From positions 6,191,501 through 6,255,500 of the forward strand of contig CM018041.1 in the NCBI GenBank assembly GCA_008638375.1: 64,000 nt of DNA, in the 5' to 3' direction. Position 1 is the stretch's first letter, and each line of letters opens with the position of its first letter. The stretch is from Nyssa sinensis (taxonomy: Eukaryota > Streptophyta > Magnoliopsida > Cornales > Nyssaceae). This document shows positions 12,096-24,444 of this stretch, piece by piece. The translations under genes were made by a program, and so were the position numbers. The notes below the pieces were generated by a model. The model searched no databases. It saw only the letters and a program-made list of their open reading frames with translations, and was not told where the DNA came from.

Positions 12096-12169
12096 ATAAT
12101 ATCATTTAATCACTTAAGGTACAATTGGCCCTCTAATAATTAATGAATTTTTAAGAATTAACTTCATTC

Positions 12170-13220
12170 TATGATAGATAATTAATAATTATATTACTTA
12201 ATAATTAATATATTTTTTTAAAATATTCTTTATAATATTAATTATAAAAGAAAGAAAACTGGTATATATACTTATATATATTTTATTTATAAGATATTTT
12301 TATAATTATATTTATTAATTTTACATAATTGGAGTAAAAGTATTGTAAGTGAAAAGAAAATTCAACATAGCAGGTATAAGAAATAAACTTATCTAGTTTA
12401 AAAGAACATTAAGGGTTTTTTAATAACTTAACTTCAAATATCATATGTATTTCTTTATGAAAGATTAAAATATCATTAAAAAGTTTCATATAAGATATTT
12501 TTTTGACATTAAAAGTCATGAACATGTCAAGAATACTTTTGATTAGTGAAAGTATATGAAGACTTAATAATTAATAATTATAATAATTAATAAATTTTAT
12601 GTCTCTCATGTCCATTAATTATAAAAAAAAATTGACATTTATTCGAACATTCAATAACTTAACTCAAATAATATATTTTACAAATACTTATTAAAATTTG
12701 TATTTAACTCAAATAACATTTTTTCTCGAATTTGGCATAATTAATAATTAGTACATTTTTCAAAAAAAATCTTTATAATATTAATTATAAGAGAGAGAAA
12801 ATAGGTATATATATATACTTATATATATTTTATTTATGAGATATTTTTATAATAATATTTATTAATTTTACATAATTAGAATAAAAATATTGTAAGTAAA
12901 AAAAAAATTCAACATAACAAGTATAAGAAATAAACTTATTTAGTTTAAATGGGCATTACGGGTTTTTTAATAACTTAACTTTAAATATTATATATATTTT
13001 TTTATGAAAGATTAAAATATTATTAAAAAATTTCATATAAGGTATTTTTTTGACATTGAAAGTCATGAACATTGTAAAGAATACTTTTGATTAGTGAAAA
13101 TATAAAAGAATTAATTGTACATTTATTCAGATATTCAATAACTTAATTCAAATAATATATTTTATAAATACTTGTTAAAATTTATATTTAACTCAAACAA
13201 TATTTTTATTTAAATTTTAT
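12170..13220. repeat. About 550-bp tandem duplication, AT-rich
   Basis: Two copies, about 12170-12730 and 12733-13215. Matching landmarks ('ttatgaaagattaaaat', 'tttttttgacattraaagtc', 'atacttttgattagtgaaa') lie about 547 bp apart. The tail ('aataacttaattcaaa') recurs near 63550-63640, so the unit derives from a dispersed repeat. Confidence 0.8.
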
Positions 13221-13571
13221 TAAAATCAACTACAAATATCAAATTTCTACAACCTTATTAATTCGTATAATATACACGCCCAAATCTTATATTACATGAA
13301 TGAAATTGCGTATATCTAACCTACGCGACTAGCAACCCTCTCTGTTCAGTGTCTCATTCAAATGAAAAAAATGGACGACTTGCCAAACCCGTAACAACTG
13401 CATAGGCCACAGGGAGACCTCAAAAAAACAATCCCCCACCTAACCACCAGATTCTACAATTTGACCGTCACTCTATAGATATATATATATGAAACTGTAA
13501 GTAAACGTTTGATTGTGATCAAGCATTTGATCTTCCCGAGTTTGTGCTTTTCGTGAATCTAAGAAAGAAAA
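13221..13571 (+). promoter_or_regulatory. Probable promoter and 5'UTR of the Coa1-like gene
   Basis: A TA-rich stretch at about 13477-13491 lies 80-95 bp before the start codon, followed by a pyrimidine-containing leader. No decisive TATA box could be chosen. Confidence 0.35.
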
Positions 13572-16500
13572 ATGTCAAAACCCTCAACAAGATTCATTTT
13601 CAGGTACCTTCGCCACTGCCATCATAATATCCCATCAAAACCCTCACCACCCACAAACCCAAATGCTGGTAGTGGCATTTCTCAGCTTCTCTCTCATCAC
13701 TCAAATCAAAGCCCTCTTACTCCACGGCCTTCAGCTTCTCAGAGAATTCCGTTCTCATCATCAACACCAAGAATTTCCCTAGACCCAACTCGTACATTAA
13801 GTACCCAAAACAAATTGGTGTCTAATAGAAAAATTCTAGGGTTTAGGTACTTTTCTTACAGAAGTTCAGATTTGGGTACTAAAATTAATGGGAATCTTGC
13901 GAAGAATATGGTCAAAAACCCTGTCTCGGCCGTTCGGGATTCCTTTTCGCGGTACCGGGAAGCAGTTGGGTTGCAAATCGAGGCTTTCTGGAAGAGGAAT
14001 TATCTGGTGCTGGTGGGTGGAGGAGGAGTTATAGTTTGCATTTTGTTGTGGAGGGCTTTGTTTGGGATTGCCAGCATCTTTGTTGGGCTATCTGAAGGCA
14101 TGGCCAAGTACGGGTTTCTTGCTCTTTCCACTGCTATCGTCGCATTTGCTGTAAGTTGTTTTTTTTTCTTTCTTTATTTCCGAGTTGTTTAATTGCTTAG
14201 TTACTGTTATTTGTTATTATCTAATAATGTGCATTCATAAGTTCACTGAGACTTCTTTTTGAATCTATGTTTTGCTTGCAGTTTTAGATAGATTGATTTA
14301 ATGATTAACTAATTGATATTGTATATTTATAATGTGCTTGAGCACAATTATAGGGAATTTAGATCAATATATCCCTTCTCTACCAATAGATTTTGAATCC
14401 ATGTACTTGTAATGGTAATATTTAGGAGACTTATTAAAGTTGTCAAGTAAGTGGAATTGTGGATTGGCTTTCTCATTGTGAGCTAGTAACCTAAAATTCT
14501 TGCAACAAGCTTTTCTTGGACATATCTTCTCTTAATAGTTTGTTGACGGGAACTGCTAAGGAATTTCAACTATGCTCAGTGCTAACCAATTAGGCATTCA
14601 ACGAAGTATCCATTCAGATATGCAAACCAGTGAATGATAATGACATTGACAACAGTACTGGTTCACTATTCATTCATCCAACTATCCAAGTGTATTATCA
14701 CTTATTTGGGATTGTCCTGCATTAGTTGCTTGGTCCAGCTGGCAAGGCTGCAGCAACTTTAAGATAATTGCCGTAGTGAGCTCAGTATATACTATATATC
14801 ATTCTCTGAGCCCTGATGCTGGATCTGCTACCTATTTTGCAGCAGTTTCAATTGTATTGTATCTACTCAAAACCCGGTAACTGGCACTTCAAAAAATAAT
14901 GGTAACTGGTGCTATTTGACTATCAGCTTCTCATGCCGCTTGTTTTTAGCATTCCAAATATTGTTCTCTCATTTATGTGGGAGTTATTATCTTATTGTCA
15001 TACTGGTCAATCCTCTTGTAATAAATAAACATGATATATAGAAAATTTATTAATTATTAGGTTTAGCAACCATAGTTATCAGAACTGGTCCGGGCATCAA
15101 CCTGGTGAGGTGACTTGATGGATGGGTCATTGGTTGAATGATGGGTTAATTGGTTGAACTTGTAACAATATAAAAATATTATTTAAAAAAAAAATAATTA
15201 TATAACTTTAAAAAACATGTTAAGATTTTTTTTAAAAAAAATGATGTTACATTAATGTCATTATTGTTGATATAAAAGAGAAATATAATTTAATTATTGC
15301 ATAAACTTTTTACAATAATGAAAATTTTGAGCATGCATAAGAACATTTTATTTTATTTGTATCAATATATGCACATTTAATACTTCTTTTTTGTTATTTA
15401 CCATATGTATATTTACATACTTCATTATTTTTTATGTTTTGAAAATTTGCGATATTGAAATTTATTTTTGTATTTTTGTCTTCAATATTCAAATTATTGT
15501 GAATGAAAGGGAAAAAATTATTAGAAATGAATTACTCATCATGAGGTATATATATTCTATATATTAAATATTTAAATTATTTTATATATTAAAATAACAT
15601 TTAGCTTAGTGGTTTAGAGCATAGTTTTTAGAACCGGACCGGACCTGGCCGGTTCAATCAGTTGAATCAGGAACCAGACCTCCAACCCGTTTGGTTTATC
15701 ATTTGGATTGTTTTTGTTTATAAACCGGACTGAACCGGAATAAACCGGTCTAAACTGGACAAACCGTTTTAATTCCTAATAAATGAGGTATGAAGCCGCC
15801 ACATATTCCAATGCACATTGAAGCCAGATTCCAACGCATACAATGCATTTAATACTTGCGTGAAACTAGATTTCAATGTATTTAATGCATGATCAGTTAG
15901 TTTTATATAAAAAAATGCTTCCAAATGTAGGCCTGGGGGACTCGAACACCGATCCACAACGAGAAAGTAACTTATCTTACTAGTTGGACAACACTTGGTT
16001 GTGTTAATTTTATACCAAATTTAATATACAATATATTTTTAAATATATTAATTATAAAATCGGTTGAACCACTTGTTAAACTAGTGAACTGTGAACCGAC
16101 CTCTTCAACAGTTTATTGTCCGGTTCGGTTATGATAACTAAAGTTTAAAGTGCTTTCTTATTAATTCATTGTCTTGGATTCGACTCTTGTCAACTACAAA
16201 GTTACATTTTATACATGATACACCTGGTTCACCGAGCCGATTGGCCGGGTCACCTGGTTCAAACTGGGTTGGTTCCTTAACCTGTCTAATTTAAAAACTA
16301 GTCTAGTTTAGGGACCGGGTCACCCGGTTCAAACCAGGTCGCTTCCTTAACTAGTTTAATTTAAAAACCAACCCGGTTTAGGGGCCGGATCACCAATTCA
16401 CCAGTCACCAGCCAAGCCAAGTCGGTTTTGATAACTATGTTAGTAACTATTAAGTTTTTCCATACTTTCATTAATTAGAAAGTGTTCTTTAATGATCATA

Positions 16501-17791
16501 TATGCAACTTTTCAACATCATTTCAGTCTTTCATAAAATATACATATAACATATAATGTTTGACTTAAGACATAAAAATTTCTAATAACCTTTTAAACTA
16601 AAGAAGTTGTGTTTGTTCGTATCATAATTTTTTCCGCTTACAATATTTTTTCACTACAATTATGCAGAATTATTTGCAAAAACAGTCTTTTCGCTTTCAT
16701 GGGTGAGGATACGTACATCTAATCCTCCTAGACCCCGCTAAGGCATGAGTCTCATGCATTCGGACTGCCATTTATCTGAAGTCCACCTCAAACACACCCT
16801 AACTTCTTTCTTTTTTCTTTTTCTCACTGAAGGGTTCTTTTTGTGTTTTTCTTGTTTTGGTTATGTTAAGGGCTTGTATCTTCGTTCAAGATTCACCATC
16901 AATCCCGATAAAGTTTATAGAATGGCCATGAGGAGGCTTAATACACATGCTGGGATTCTTGAGGTTATGGGTGCTCCACTTACCGGGACGGATTTGAGAG
17001 CATATGTGATGTCGGGAGGTGGGATTACACTAAAAAGCTTCAAACCAAGGTTTAGGAGAAAGCGATGTTTTGTTATCTTCCCAATACGAGGCTCCGAGAG
17101 GAAAGGCCTAGTAAGCGTTGAAGTCAAGAATAACAAGGGCCAGGTTTGCTTTAATACTACTTGCTACTCTTGTTTTTTATTTTATTGAAAAACTGATAAA
17201 TGTATTTACTACGTTACTCTTTTCCTCAACCTTCTTGTGTAAGTTTTTTTAGTTTTAACGTTACCGAAGGATTGTTTCTTGAATATAAACTAAATTTTTG
17301 GCCTGATCTATTCTGTTTAAACATGTAGATTGCGAGAATAATTACTCAACTCAACTAATCTCAACCATTTAGAATCGGTTACATGAATCTTGTTTTGCTA
17401 TTATGTTCTCTCCAAGGCCATAGATTTAGTTAAACCACATGCTACCATGTCATTGCAAAAATAATATGGAAGGTTATTTACTTAGATGCTTACATATATA
17501 TTTGATGCTCTTCTTTCTTTGTAGTATGATATGAAGTTATTGGCAGTGGACATTCCCATGGCAACAGGACCCGACCAGCGTATGTTCCTGATTGGGGATG
17601 AAGAAGAGTACATGATTGGTGGTGGACTGATTTCTGAACTAAGAGATCCTGTTGTGAAAGCAATGGCAGCCACTAAGGAGTTTGAAGATCGTGACCAAAT
17701 GGAGGATGAGGAGGATGCTGAAAGAGAACATCAGGAGGCAGAAAGAAGGCAACGTGAAGAAATCGAAAAGCTTGAAAAAGGTGGCTCGTAG
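13572..17791 (+). CDS. Coa1/Tim21-like mitochondrial inner-membrane protein, three exons
   Basis: Exons are 13572-14150, 16871-17143 and 17525-17791. All joins are phase 0 with GT-AG introns, and the product is 372 aa. Residues 1-about 95 are Ser/Pro/Arg-rich with few acidic residues, fitting a mitochondrial presequence. Residues 144-162 and about 180-193 are hydrophobic and probably span the membrane. Exons 2-3 (GLYLRSRFTINPDKVYRMAM ... GAPLTGTDLRAYV ... GSERKGLVSVEV ... KLLAVDIP) match the conserved plant family that domain databases place with Coa1, a cytochrome oxidase assembly factor, and sometimes annotate as an inner-membrane translocase subunit. The C-terminus (about 335-368) is a highly charged Glu/Arg-rich probable coiled coil. 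Intron 1 is 2.7 kb and carries nested transposons. The exon structure is secure; the precise function is known only by family. Confidence 0.85.
15620..16142. mobile_element. Related MITE nested inside the outer element
   Basis: The left end 'catagtttttagaaccgg' and right end 'ccggttcggttatgataact' are imperfect inverted repeats of the same family as the outer element. The flanks are GTTTAGAG (15612-15619) and GTTTAAAG (16143-16150), 8 bp with one mismatch. Deleting the insert rejoins an A-box-like 'agcttagtggtttag' to a B-box-like 'tggattcgactc', which suggests it landed in a tRNA-derived SINE. Confidence 0.6.
15905..15998 (-). mobile_element. tRNA-like SINE head, minus strand
   Basis: The reverse complement contains 'ccaactagtaagataag', followed about 25 bases later by 'ggtgttcgagtcccc'. 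These are A-box- and B-box-like blocks in SINE order. It lies inside the nested MITE. Confidence 0.4.
16680..16785 (+). mobile_element. Au-type SINE 3' fragment
   Basis: 'gtgaggatacgtacatctaa', 'agaccccgctaaggcatgag' and 'catgcattcggactgcc' match the conserved 3' half of the plant Au SINE family (GCGTACAT ... GACCCCGC ... GTGCACTGGG). It is 5' truncated and lies just upstream of exon 2 of the Coa1-like gene. Confidence 0.65.
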
Positions 17792-19350
17792 TGATTGTTT
17801 CATAAGAGGTTGTTCATACATTCTGTTCTTTTCTGTTTTTGGTTCTTCTTTGAATTTTTTTTTGGGGAAACCCGAGACCTTGACCATCCAAATGACAGAT
17901 AAAATGAAACTGATGCAAGGGTGCCTTGCGCTGTATCATAGTTGAGTTTTGCAAGTTTTACACTTTACATTGCCTCATACCACTCATAGCTGTGTCGAGA
18001 AATTAAATTTCTACACTGATAACCTTGAGATGTGCCCAACTGTGACAATGGGAACATACCCTTGTGGCACTATGTTGAAAATTCAATTTGTCCTGGTGTT
18101 ATGTTATCCTTTTGAAGTGCTTAATCTTATAAATCTGCATTTTGTAATATATATTGCATTCCACTTTGCAAGCCTATAGAACCAGCTTTTGGGAAGAATA
18201 ATGGGCGATGCATCTATATTCTGGTTCGTATGTGTGTGTGTGTGTGTGTGTACACTTGCTTTGCTGTTTCATTGAATTTGATCGGCGGCCAGGCGGGCGA
18301 GTGGCCTTTTTATAGTGTCTGAACTGTTACAGGTGGCCCCCCTTTATAAACAGAAATACATATACATGCTTGTTACTTCCTTACAACTTCATTCTTCATT
18401 GATTCTGCTTTGTGACATCACTTTAGACATGCTGTTAGTGATGTAAATTGAATTTTCTTTAGGCTCTATTTGATTTACAAATTGAATAATAGAAAGGAAA
18501 AGACAATGTAAAGGAAATCATTTCCTTATACAAGAAAAATCTCTTCTTTTATTTATTTATTTAAATAATAATTGTTATTTTTCCTTTTCTTTTTCCAAAT
18601 TCTTGACCATTTTCTGAGCAACTTCTAATTTTATTTGAGCAGGGAAGAAAATATTCGATTCCTAAATCTCTGAATCAAATGGAATCTTATTTACTCTTTT
18701 TGGGAATCTTATTTTTAAATTTTTTATTTTTTTTAGTCCAAGCCGCAATCAGGCTAGAAATTTTACCTAGATAGGTCATAGCAGAGGAGGATGGGCTCAC
18801 AATCTGGATAGAGCTTAACTCCTATATCCACTTTGTCTAGAAATTGCAAATTGATGTTATTACATTTGCATGGAATGAAAACTAGGTGTCACATTTCGAA
18901 AACAAAAGGAATTTTGAAACCTTTGTACATCTGGGATCTTGGGCCTCAATTCATCCACCCACATCTCTAAATGACTAATTTTATACTTCTAACCCACAAG
19001 CCTAAGCTAAGTTGGGCAATGCTCAAAGCCCATCCCATCCCAGCCCAGCCCATTCATAGCAAAAGTTTAGTAAAAAAGTGATTCTAGTGAATGCATGTCT
19101 TTTTTGTCCTTTATTGTTTATTAGATAATTTTTTGAGTGTGTTTAGGTACATTATAATTGAAATATTAAATATAAAATAATTAACATATGATTATCAGAA
19201 TAAAGCTTGGATTATGACAACTTGACAAACAAAGCCAGAAAAAAATGTTTGATTACAACCTGATGGAATGATGGATGATTGATGTCAAATTAAATAATAA
19301 ATTCCCTCTTTAAGTCATAATTTTACAAATTAAAAAATGTTCTACGAATG
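17792..19350. other. 3'UTR and spacer downstream of the Coa1-like gene
   Basis: The first few hundred bases are probably 3'UTR. A TG microsatellite lies at about 18229-18251. A segment at 18461-18690, bounded by 'gctctatttgattt' and 'aatcaaatggaat', may be another small inverted-repeat element. No gene was recognised. Confidence 0.45.
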
Positions 19351-19352
19351 TA

Positions 19353-19593
19353 TTCCCTCCGTCCCAAAATGATAGTTCCCTTTTGGGTATTCTATATTTT
19401 TTAGAAGTATTGTTTTATTATTTTGAAACTATTTAAATTTTTCATATTGTCTTCGTTTAATTGTAAATCATATTCACATTAGGTGTAATAAATGGTAGTT
19501 TTGAAAATTTATAACTTAAAAGTACGTTAACTTTTCAAATGAAACTCTTAAATTGAATAGTGATAAAAGACTCTTCAAATGGGATGGAAGGAG
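19353..19593. mobile_element. Stowaway-like MITE
   Basis: The left terminus TTCCCTCCGTCCC and the right terminus, reverse complement CTCCTTCCATCCC, are the Stowaway/Tc1-mariner MITE signature. It is flanked by TA on each side (19351-19352 and 19594-19595), is about 241 bp, and is AT-rich and non-coding. Confidence 0.85.
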
Positions 19594-19776
19594 TAGTTTT
19601 TAAGACACGAATTTCTCGTCTAGTATTTAACAATAGTTTTTTTAATGCATGTATCATTCAATATGCTATTGTCAAATTATAACACAGTCTCATAAAATTC
19701 ATTATAGTCCAAGGCACTCTCATACCAAAATTTGACAAAGTTATTTTGGTTCTATCCTTCATGTGTGGTTTTGTGC

Positions 19777-19799
19777 AAAAAAAAAAAAAAAAAAAAAAA
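19777..19799. repeat. Poly(A) run, 23 bases
   Basis: Uninterrupted A23. It could be a retroposed tail, but no SINE or LINE body is recognisable directly upstream. Confidence 0.8.
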
Positions 19800-19965
19800 C
19801 ATCGATTAGGAAGCATTCTGAACCAGTTTATACGTACCAGACTAAATCATCTTTTTTATGATAGCTAGTTTCACCTTTTAAGCTCTAGCTGCCAACGATC
19901 AGTACAGAGAAGACTTGAATTAGAAGCACTTAAATTTTATTCTCAACATATTTACTATTCGGTTA

Positions 19966-20380
19966 TAATTCCGAGTGATAATTGTAGTTGAAAGTGATAA
20001 TTAAAAAGTAAAAATTAATTTGACTAAGTTATGCATAATTGCCTGTCCCTGGAATGTCTTAGGAAAGATGATTTTGATTGAAGAGATGGGCATCAAGCGG
20101 AGGTCTTATTATTACCGCGGGGGGTGGGGGGAAACAAAACAAACAAAACAAAAGAGGAAATAAAGAGTGGGACAGTCCATAACTCCGAGTGATAATTGTA
20201 GTTGAAAGTGATAATTAAAAAGTAAAAATAATTTGACAAAGTTAGACATAATTGCCTGTCCCTGGAATGTCTTAGGAAAGATGATTTTGAAATGGGCATC
20301 AAGTGGAGGTCTTATTATTACCGCTGGAGGGGAAGAGGGGGGGGGGGGGGGGGGGGGGAGAAGAAAGAGTGGGACAGGCC
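19966..20380. repeat. 213-bp tandem duplication ending in G-rich tracts
   Basis: Both copies contain 'ccgagtgataattgtag', 'ttgcctgtccctggaatgtc' and 'ggaggtcttattattaccgc', offset by 213 bp (19971 and 20184), and both end in a G-rich run and 'agagtgggacag'. In the second copy the G run has expanded to 22 uninterrupted Gs (20337-20358). Confidence 0.85.
20337..20358 (+). repeat. Poly-G run of 22
   Basis: Homopolymer G22 at the end of the second 213-bp unit. It could form a G-quadruplex and its length is error-prone in assembly. Confidence 0.85.
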
Positions 20381-23300
20381 AGAGCAAAGTTTGGACTAAA
20401 ATCAGATAGACTTGGACCACCAAAAGTGAATGGATACAACCAGTCAAGACCTTGCATTGTGTTACAAAATTAGTATATTAAATAATGAGTAATGCTGGAT
20501 ATAACATATATTTTTGAATCTTTCATAGAAGATGAAAAGACTCATTATAATAAATATATGTGAATGCATCACCTTATCTGTAAGAGTCAGAAAAGTGGGG
20601 TGAAATAATCATGTTTAGCATTTTTCTTAAATAATAGCAAACGTTGGAGAGATTTGTTCTGTGTTGCCTTAAAGTTACTGTAAATTCGAACTCATATGAG
20701 ACATAGTATTTTAATTATTGAATGGTTTCGGGATTGAATTTTTATTTATCTCAATCATTTTATCTCTAATTTCAATGTCATCTAGTAATTAAAATATTTT
20801 TTTATATGAATTCAAGCTTACCGTAACATAGCATAGTTTTAACCATCGAATGATCTTAGTTGAGTTTTCCTTACCCTTGTGTTAAAAGTACAAGTTATTT
20901 GTGATTGTTGCACTGATTGCGGAACATACTGATCCACCTATTTTTTGGGACCAAGACCACAACTTTCTTCCAAACATGTCCCCTCTCTCTCTCTCTCTCT
21001 CACTCTCTCTCTCCTCATTAAGTTTTTTGAGTATTGATGAGTAAAAAGGGTTCTCTCTCTAGGTGTATACAACAACCCACAATAATAAAGCCAAGGAAGA
21101 TAGCATTCTTAACTTGTTTGGGTGCCAACAGCCAGCTACCATTGCTTCCTCAGACACGCTAATTCTCTATATGTCTCTTTCTTAAGACTTAGTATTCCTC
21201 TCTCTCTCTCTCCCAATTCATTAAATTCTCAACTCCTAAAACTCATGACTTTCCCTCTTGTACTCCCTATACCACACTCATGAAAGTGGTTCCAAAAATT
21301 GACATCGAACTGCAGCGACAACTTAGTTAATGGCCATCCTCGCCATCTATATAAACACAGACATGTACGTATATCAACCTTTCCCTCTTCCGTCTCGTGC
21401 CGTTCAACTCAACAAAATTTTATTTTAATTATTACGAATAATTATATATAATTTATCTTATCATTTTTTTTATTTAAGAACATTAAATATTTACTAAAAA
21501 ACATTCACATAATTAAAACCTACATTATTATTTTTTGACTATCTCTATCAAAATTACAATTGATCGCACACTTCTAATTAGGGGTGCAATTCAGGTAGAT
21601 CAGGGTTGAGATTGAGTCATGTCCAAATCTAGGAATAACAATTTGTCCCGCTCTTAATAAGGCAGGTATGTAGTGCTTCATAAATGAGGTCGGATCGATT
21701 CGGTGTGAGGCTTTAAAAATCCCGTCGGGTTCGGGGGACAGTCACTTTGCCCCGCCCTCACCCCATTTATATATTAGTCTTTTTTAATCCTTATATACAT
21801 TATATTTATAAATAAACCACACTATAAAAAGTTAGTTTTAATGTTTTACATATCACACTCATATTATTTTTTTATTGTATTAACTATTTTGGTAATACAA
21901 TTTTAATTTACCTACCAAAATAGAAGTATTAACCTACTTAAGAAAAAAAATCGGGGTTCGGGGTGGGTTGAGACTGGGTCAGGAGTCGAAGTAAACTTCT
22001 AAACGGGACGAGATAGGGATCGAAAGCGGGAAATATAAATAGGGTTGGGGTTAAGGTTGGAGAAGGGGCACTCCGCCCCGTTGTCCTTTGAGTCCAAACT
22101 CTAAAATAATCAACCGATACGCATGCCAAACCCGATACTGAATCCGAACAACTCAATCCGAGTCCAATTTGAATTAAAATCATTAGTATCGGATTCAACT
22201 CGAACTCGACCTAAACTTGATTATTAATTCTAATTTTTACATTTTATTCAAATTTCTTCAATGAATTGTTGCCTTTTTTCCTATTTTGATTATATGCTAA
22301 AAATTTCAATAATTTTTCTCAATTTCATATTCTTAAAACATAAAAAATTGTTAAAATAACTCTTTCAACATAATTTAATTTTAAAAATATATTAAATGTC
22401 AACACAATTTTCAAATTTAAAAATATAACTAAAGTTTAAAAAATATAATATATAAAATTTTGAATTCGAACTCGAGTTTTTAAAATCTTAACTTAAGTTA
22501 AATCAAATTTAAATACTTTAATTTAAGTCCATTTCAAAATATAACAAATCAAATTCAAATCAAATTCGAATTGATCCAGCGCAAGTTGCATCCAGCCATC
22601 CCCATATCCTTATTTATACAAAAGCATGCCCCACACAACTCATACAAAGACATGGTCTAAAAGAAATGACCCTACCCAGGTGACTTCATGATGTGTCTCT
22701 ATGCTGAAAATTTTAATAAATTTTGTCCTTTTGATAAGTGGAAGTCAAACCATGAATAATGGGTAATTCAATTTATTTCATATTCATCACTTTGTTGCAA
22801 AGGAAAGTTTCAAATCCATGCATCATCATTAGTTTGACCATGGCCTCGGGGGGCCTTTTTCCCTCCTTTATCTTAAAATATTTATACAATCGAAGAAGAG
22901 TTGCTTGTATATGGAAAGTACAAGAGAGACCCAAACTTTAAAATGTGCATTAAATGGTTGCCCAACAATTAATAAGGTTACCAACAAAATGAAACATATG
23001 GTCACATATATATATATATATATATAATATTAGTGAACATTGGTCCTATTCTAATATAACATTCCTTCCCTAGTCGATTATTTATTATTTTTATTTTTTA
23101 AATTGTAAAAAAAAAAATTATATTTCATAACTTGTAAACTAACTAATCAACTGACACTAGCCTAGTTAACCATTCATATCTCTTTTAAAAGAGATGACTT
23201 ATTTCAGAAGAGAGATTACGTGTTCAAGTCTCAATCTTTATTAGAAGAATATGAGCATTTATTTTTAGCAAACTATGAGCTGAATTAGATTATTTGTCTA

Positions 23301-23864
23301 AGGCTTGTATTATAGAAATTCTTGAATTGAGTTATGTCTTATAGATTGATTAGGTGGAGTTGATTGTAATGCATGAATTATCACATTCCGTCACTTCTTT
23401 AAAAAAAAAAAAAAACACTTGTAAACTAACATTGTCTCAGCAAAAAAAAAAGAATTTAATTATCACCACCCAAATATTTTTAGATAAGACAATTCAAATT
23501 CAATTTATCACTATATTTTTAATAGATACATCAATAATATGTAATAAACTTTTGTTTTTTTTATTTTAGTATTACAATAGGGGAAGAAAAAAATTTGATC
23601 TAAATGTTTGTATGAGCTTGCACTGAGTTTCAAATTTGAATCACGTTTATGAAAAAAGAGAATTTTTTCATCTCTGATAGAAACTTGGTTCAATAAATTT
23701 TTTGAAAGGTCATTTTCCTACTAATTACATGGATTTGGATGACTTAATGCCATACTTAATATTTTGAAAAAATATTCATTAGTTTTGGTACAATGTAATT
23801 GGGGCCAAAGAATGTTGATACGTGAGAAAAAAATACCGTGTGGTCTATACATTTTGTTCATGTT
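20381..23864. other. Repeat-rich spacer without a recognised gene
   Basis: Holds CT microsatellites (about 20982-21013 and 21200), a GC-rich repeat remnant at about 21630-22100 (see separate entry), AT-rich DNA with 'aattcaaatcaaattcgaa' repeats, and an AT microsatellite near 23008-23027. A B-box-like 'tgttcaagtctc' at 23221 hints at a SINE remnant. Confidence 0.45.
21630..22100. mobile_element. GC-rich dispersed repeat remnant
   Basis: The left side ('ttgtcccgctc', 'gggttcgggggacag', 'gccccgccctcacccc') and right side ('cggggttcggggtgggttg', 'ggggcactccgccccgttgt') stand out in AT-rich DNA and are partly complementary. This resembles small non-autonomous transposons of plants; no superfamily is assigned. 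Confidence 0.4.
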
Positions 23865-24060
23865 TTAAATATTTATTAACCAGGTGTACTACACTCAGAG
23901 TAATAAATATTTTTCCTCAATGTATTTTTTTTTGAAAATATTTAATGACCAGATGAATTACACTCCGAACTAATGATTACTAAATATTTTTTCCCAACGT
24001 ATTTTTTTTGAAAATATTTATTGACCAGATAAACTAGACCTGAACTAATGATTACTTTCT
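23865..24060. repeat. About 73-bp tandem repeat, three diverged units
   Basis: Each unit has 'gaccagrtraaytaca'-type text, an 'aataaatatttt' block and 'aacgtatttttttt'. Units start near 23875, 23946 and 24020. Confidence 0.65.
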
Positions 24061-24436
24061 ATTAATGTTACGTTTATCAGGTTTTCTTATTGTTATTTAA
24101 AGATACTTTATTTAAAATAATGTTTAGTAATATATTTATTTATATACATATGATGCACATATATTTACAAAGACGTGATATCATTCATCATGATATTCAC
24201 ATAAGTACACATTAATGCAAATATTTACACCATATGTATACAAATGCATGTCCTACCAAACATTACTCGTTTACTTTTTAATTTTGCTCCCAAACAAGGT
24301 ACAATGAAATGAGAAATACAAAGGAAAAACATCATCTACTAAACGGCCAAACGCATCAGAATCCACATTTTTCTCATACTCCTCTCTGCTCTCTCTTTAG
24401 TGAGTGCATGTAAACCCATCTCCCATTCTCTCTTTC

Positions 24437-24444
24437 TATAAATA
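24437..24444 (+). promoter_or_regulatory. Candidate TATA box (TATAAATA)
   Basis: A canonical plant TATA motif in a pyrimidine-rich context, followed by about 300 bp of leader-like sequence. It may drive a transcript leading into the receptor kinase gene at 27465 through 5'UTR introns. No coding gene starts directly after it. Confidence 0.4.

Larger units (their letters stand above)
15071..16439. mobile_element. hAT-like MITE (outer element) in intron 1
   Basis: Perfect 11-bp terminal inverted repeats, CATAGTTATCA at 15071 and TGATAACTATG ending at 16439. The flanks are TTAGCAAC (15063-15070) and TTAGTAAC (16440-16447), an 8-bp target duplication with one mismatch, which is typical of hAT elements. 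The interior holds 'ccggttcaaac'-type repeats and a second related element. No transposase was seen. Confidence 0.75.

Noticed and set aside
20112..20447. Minus-strand open frame with a run of prolines
   Set aside because: The proline run is the translation of the poly-G homopolymer; the rest has no protein-like pattern.
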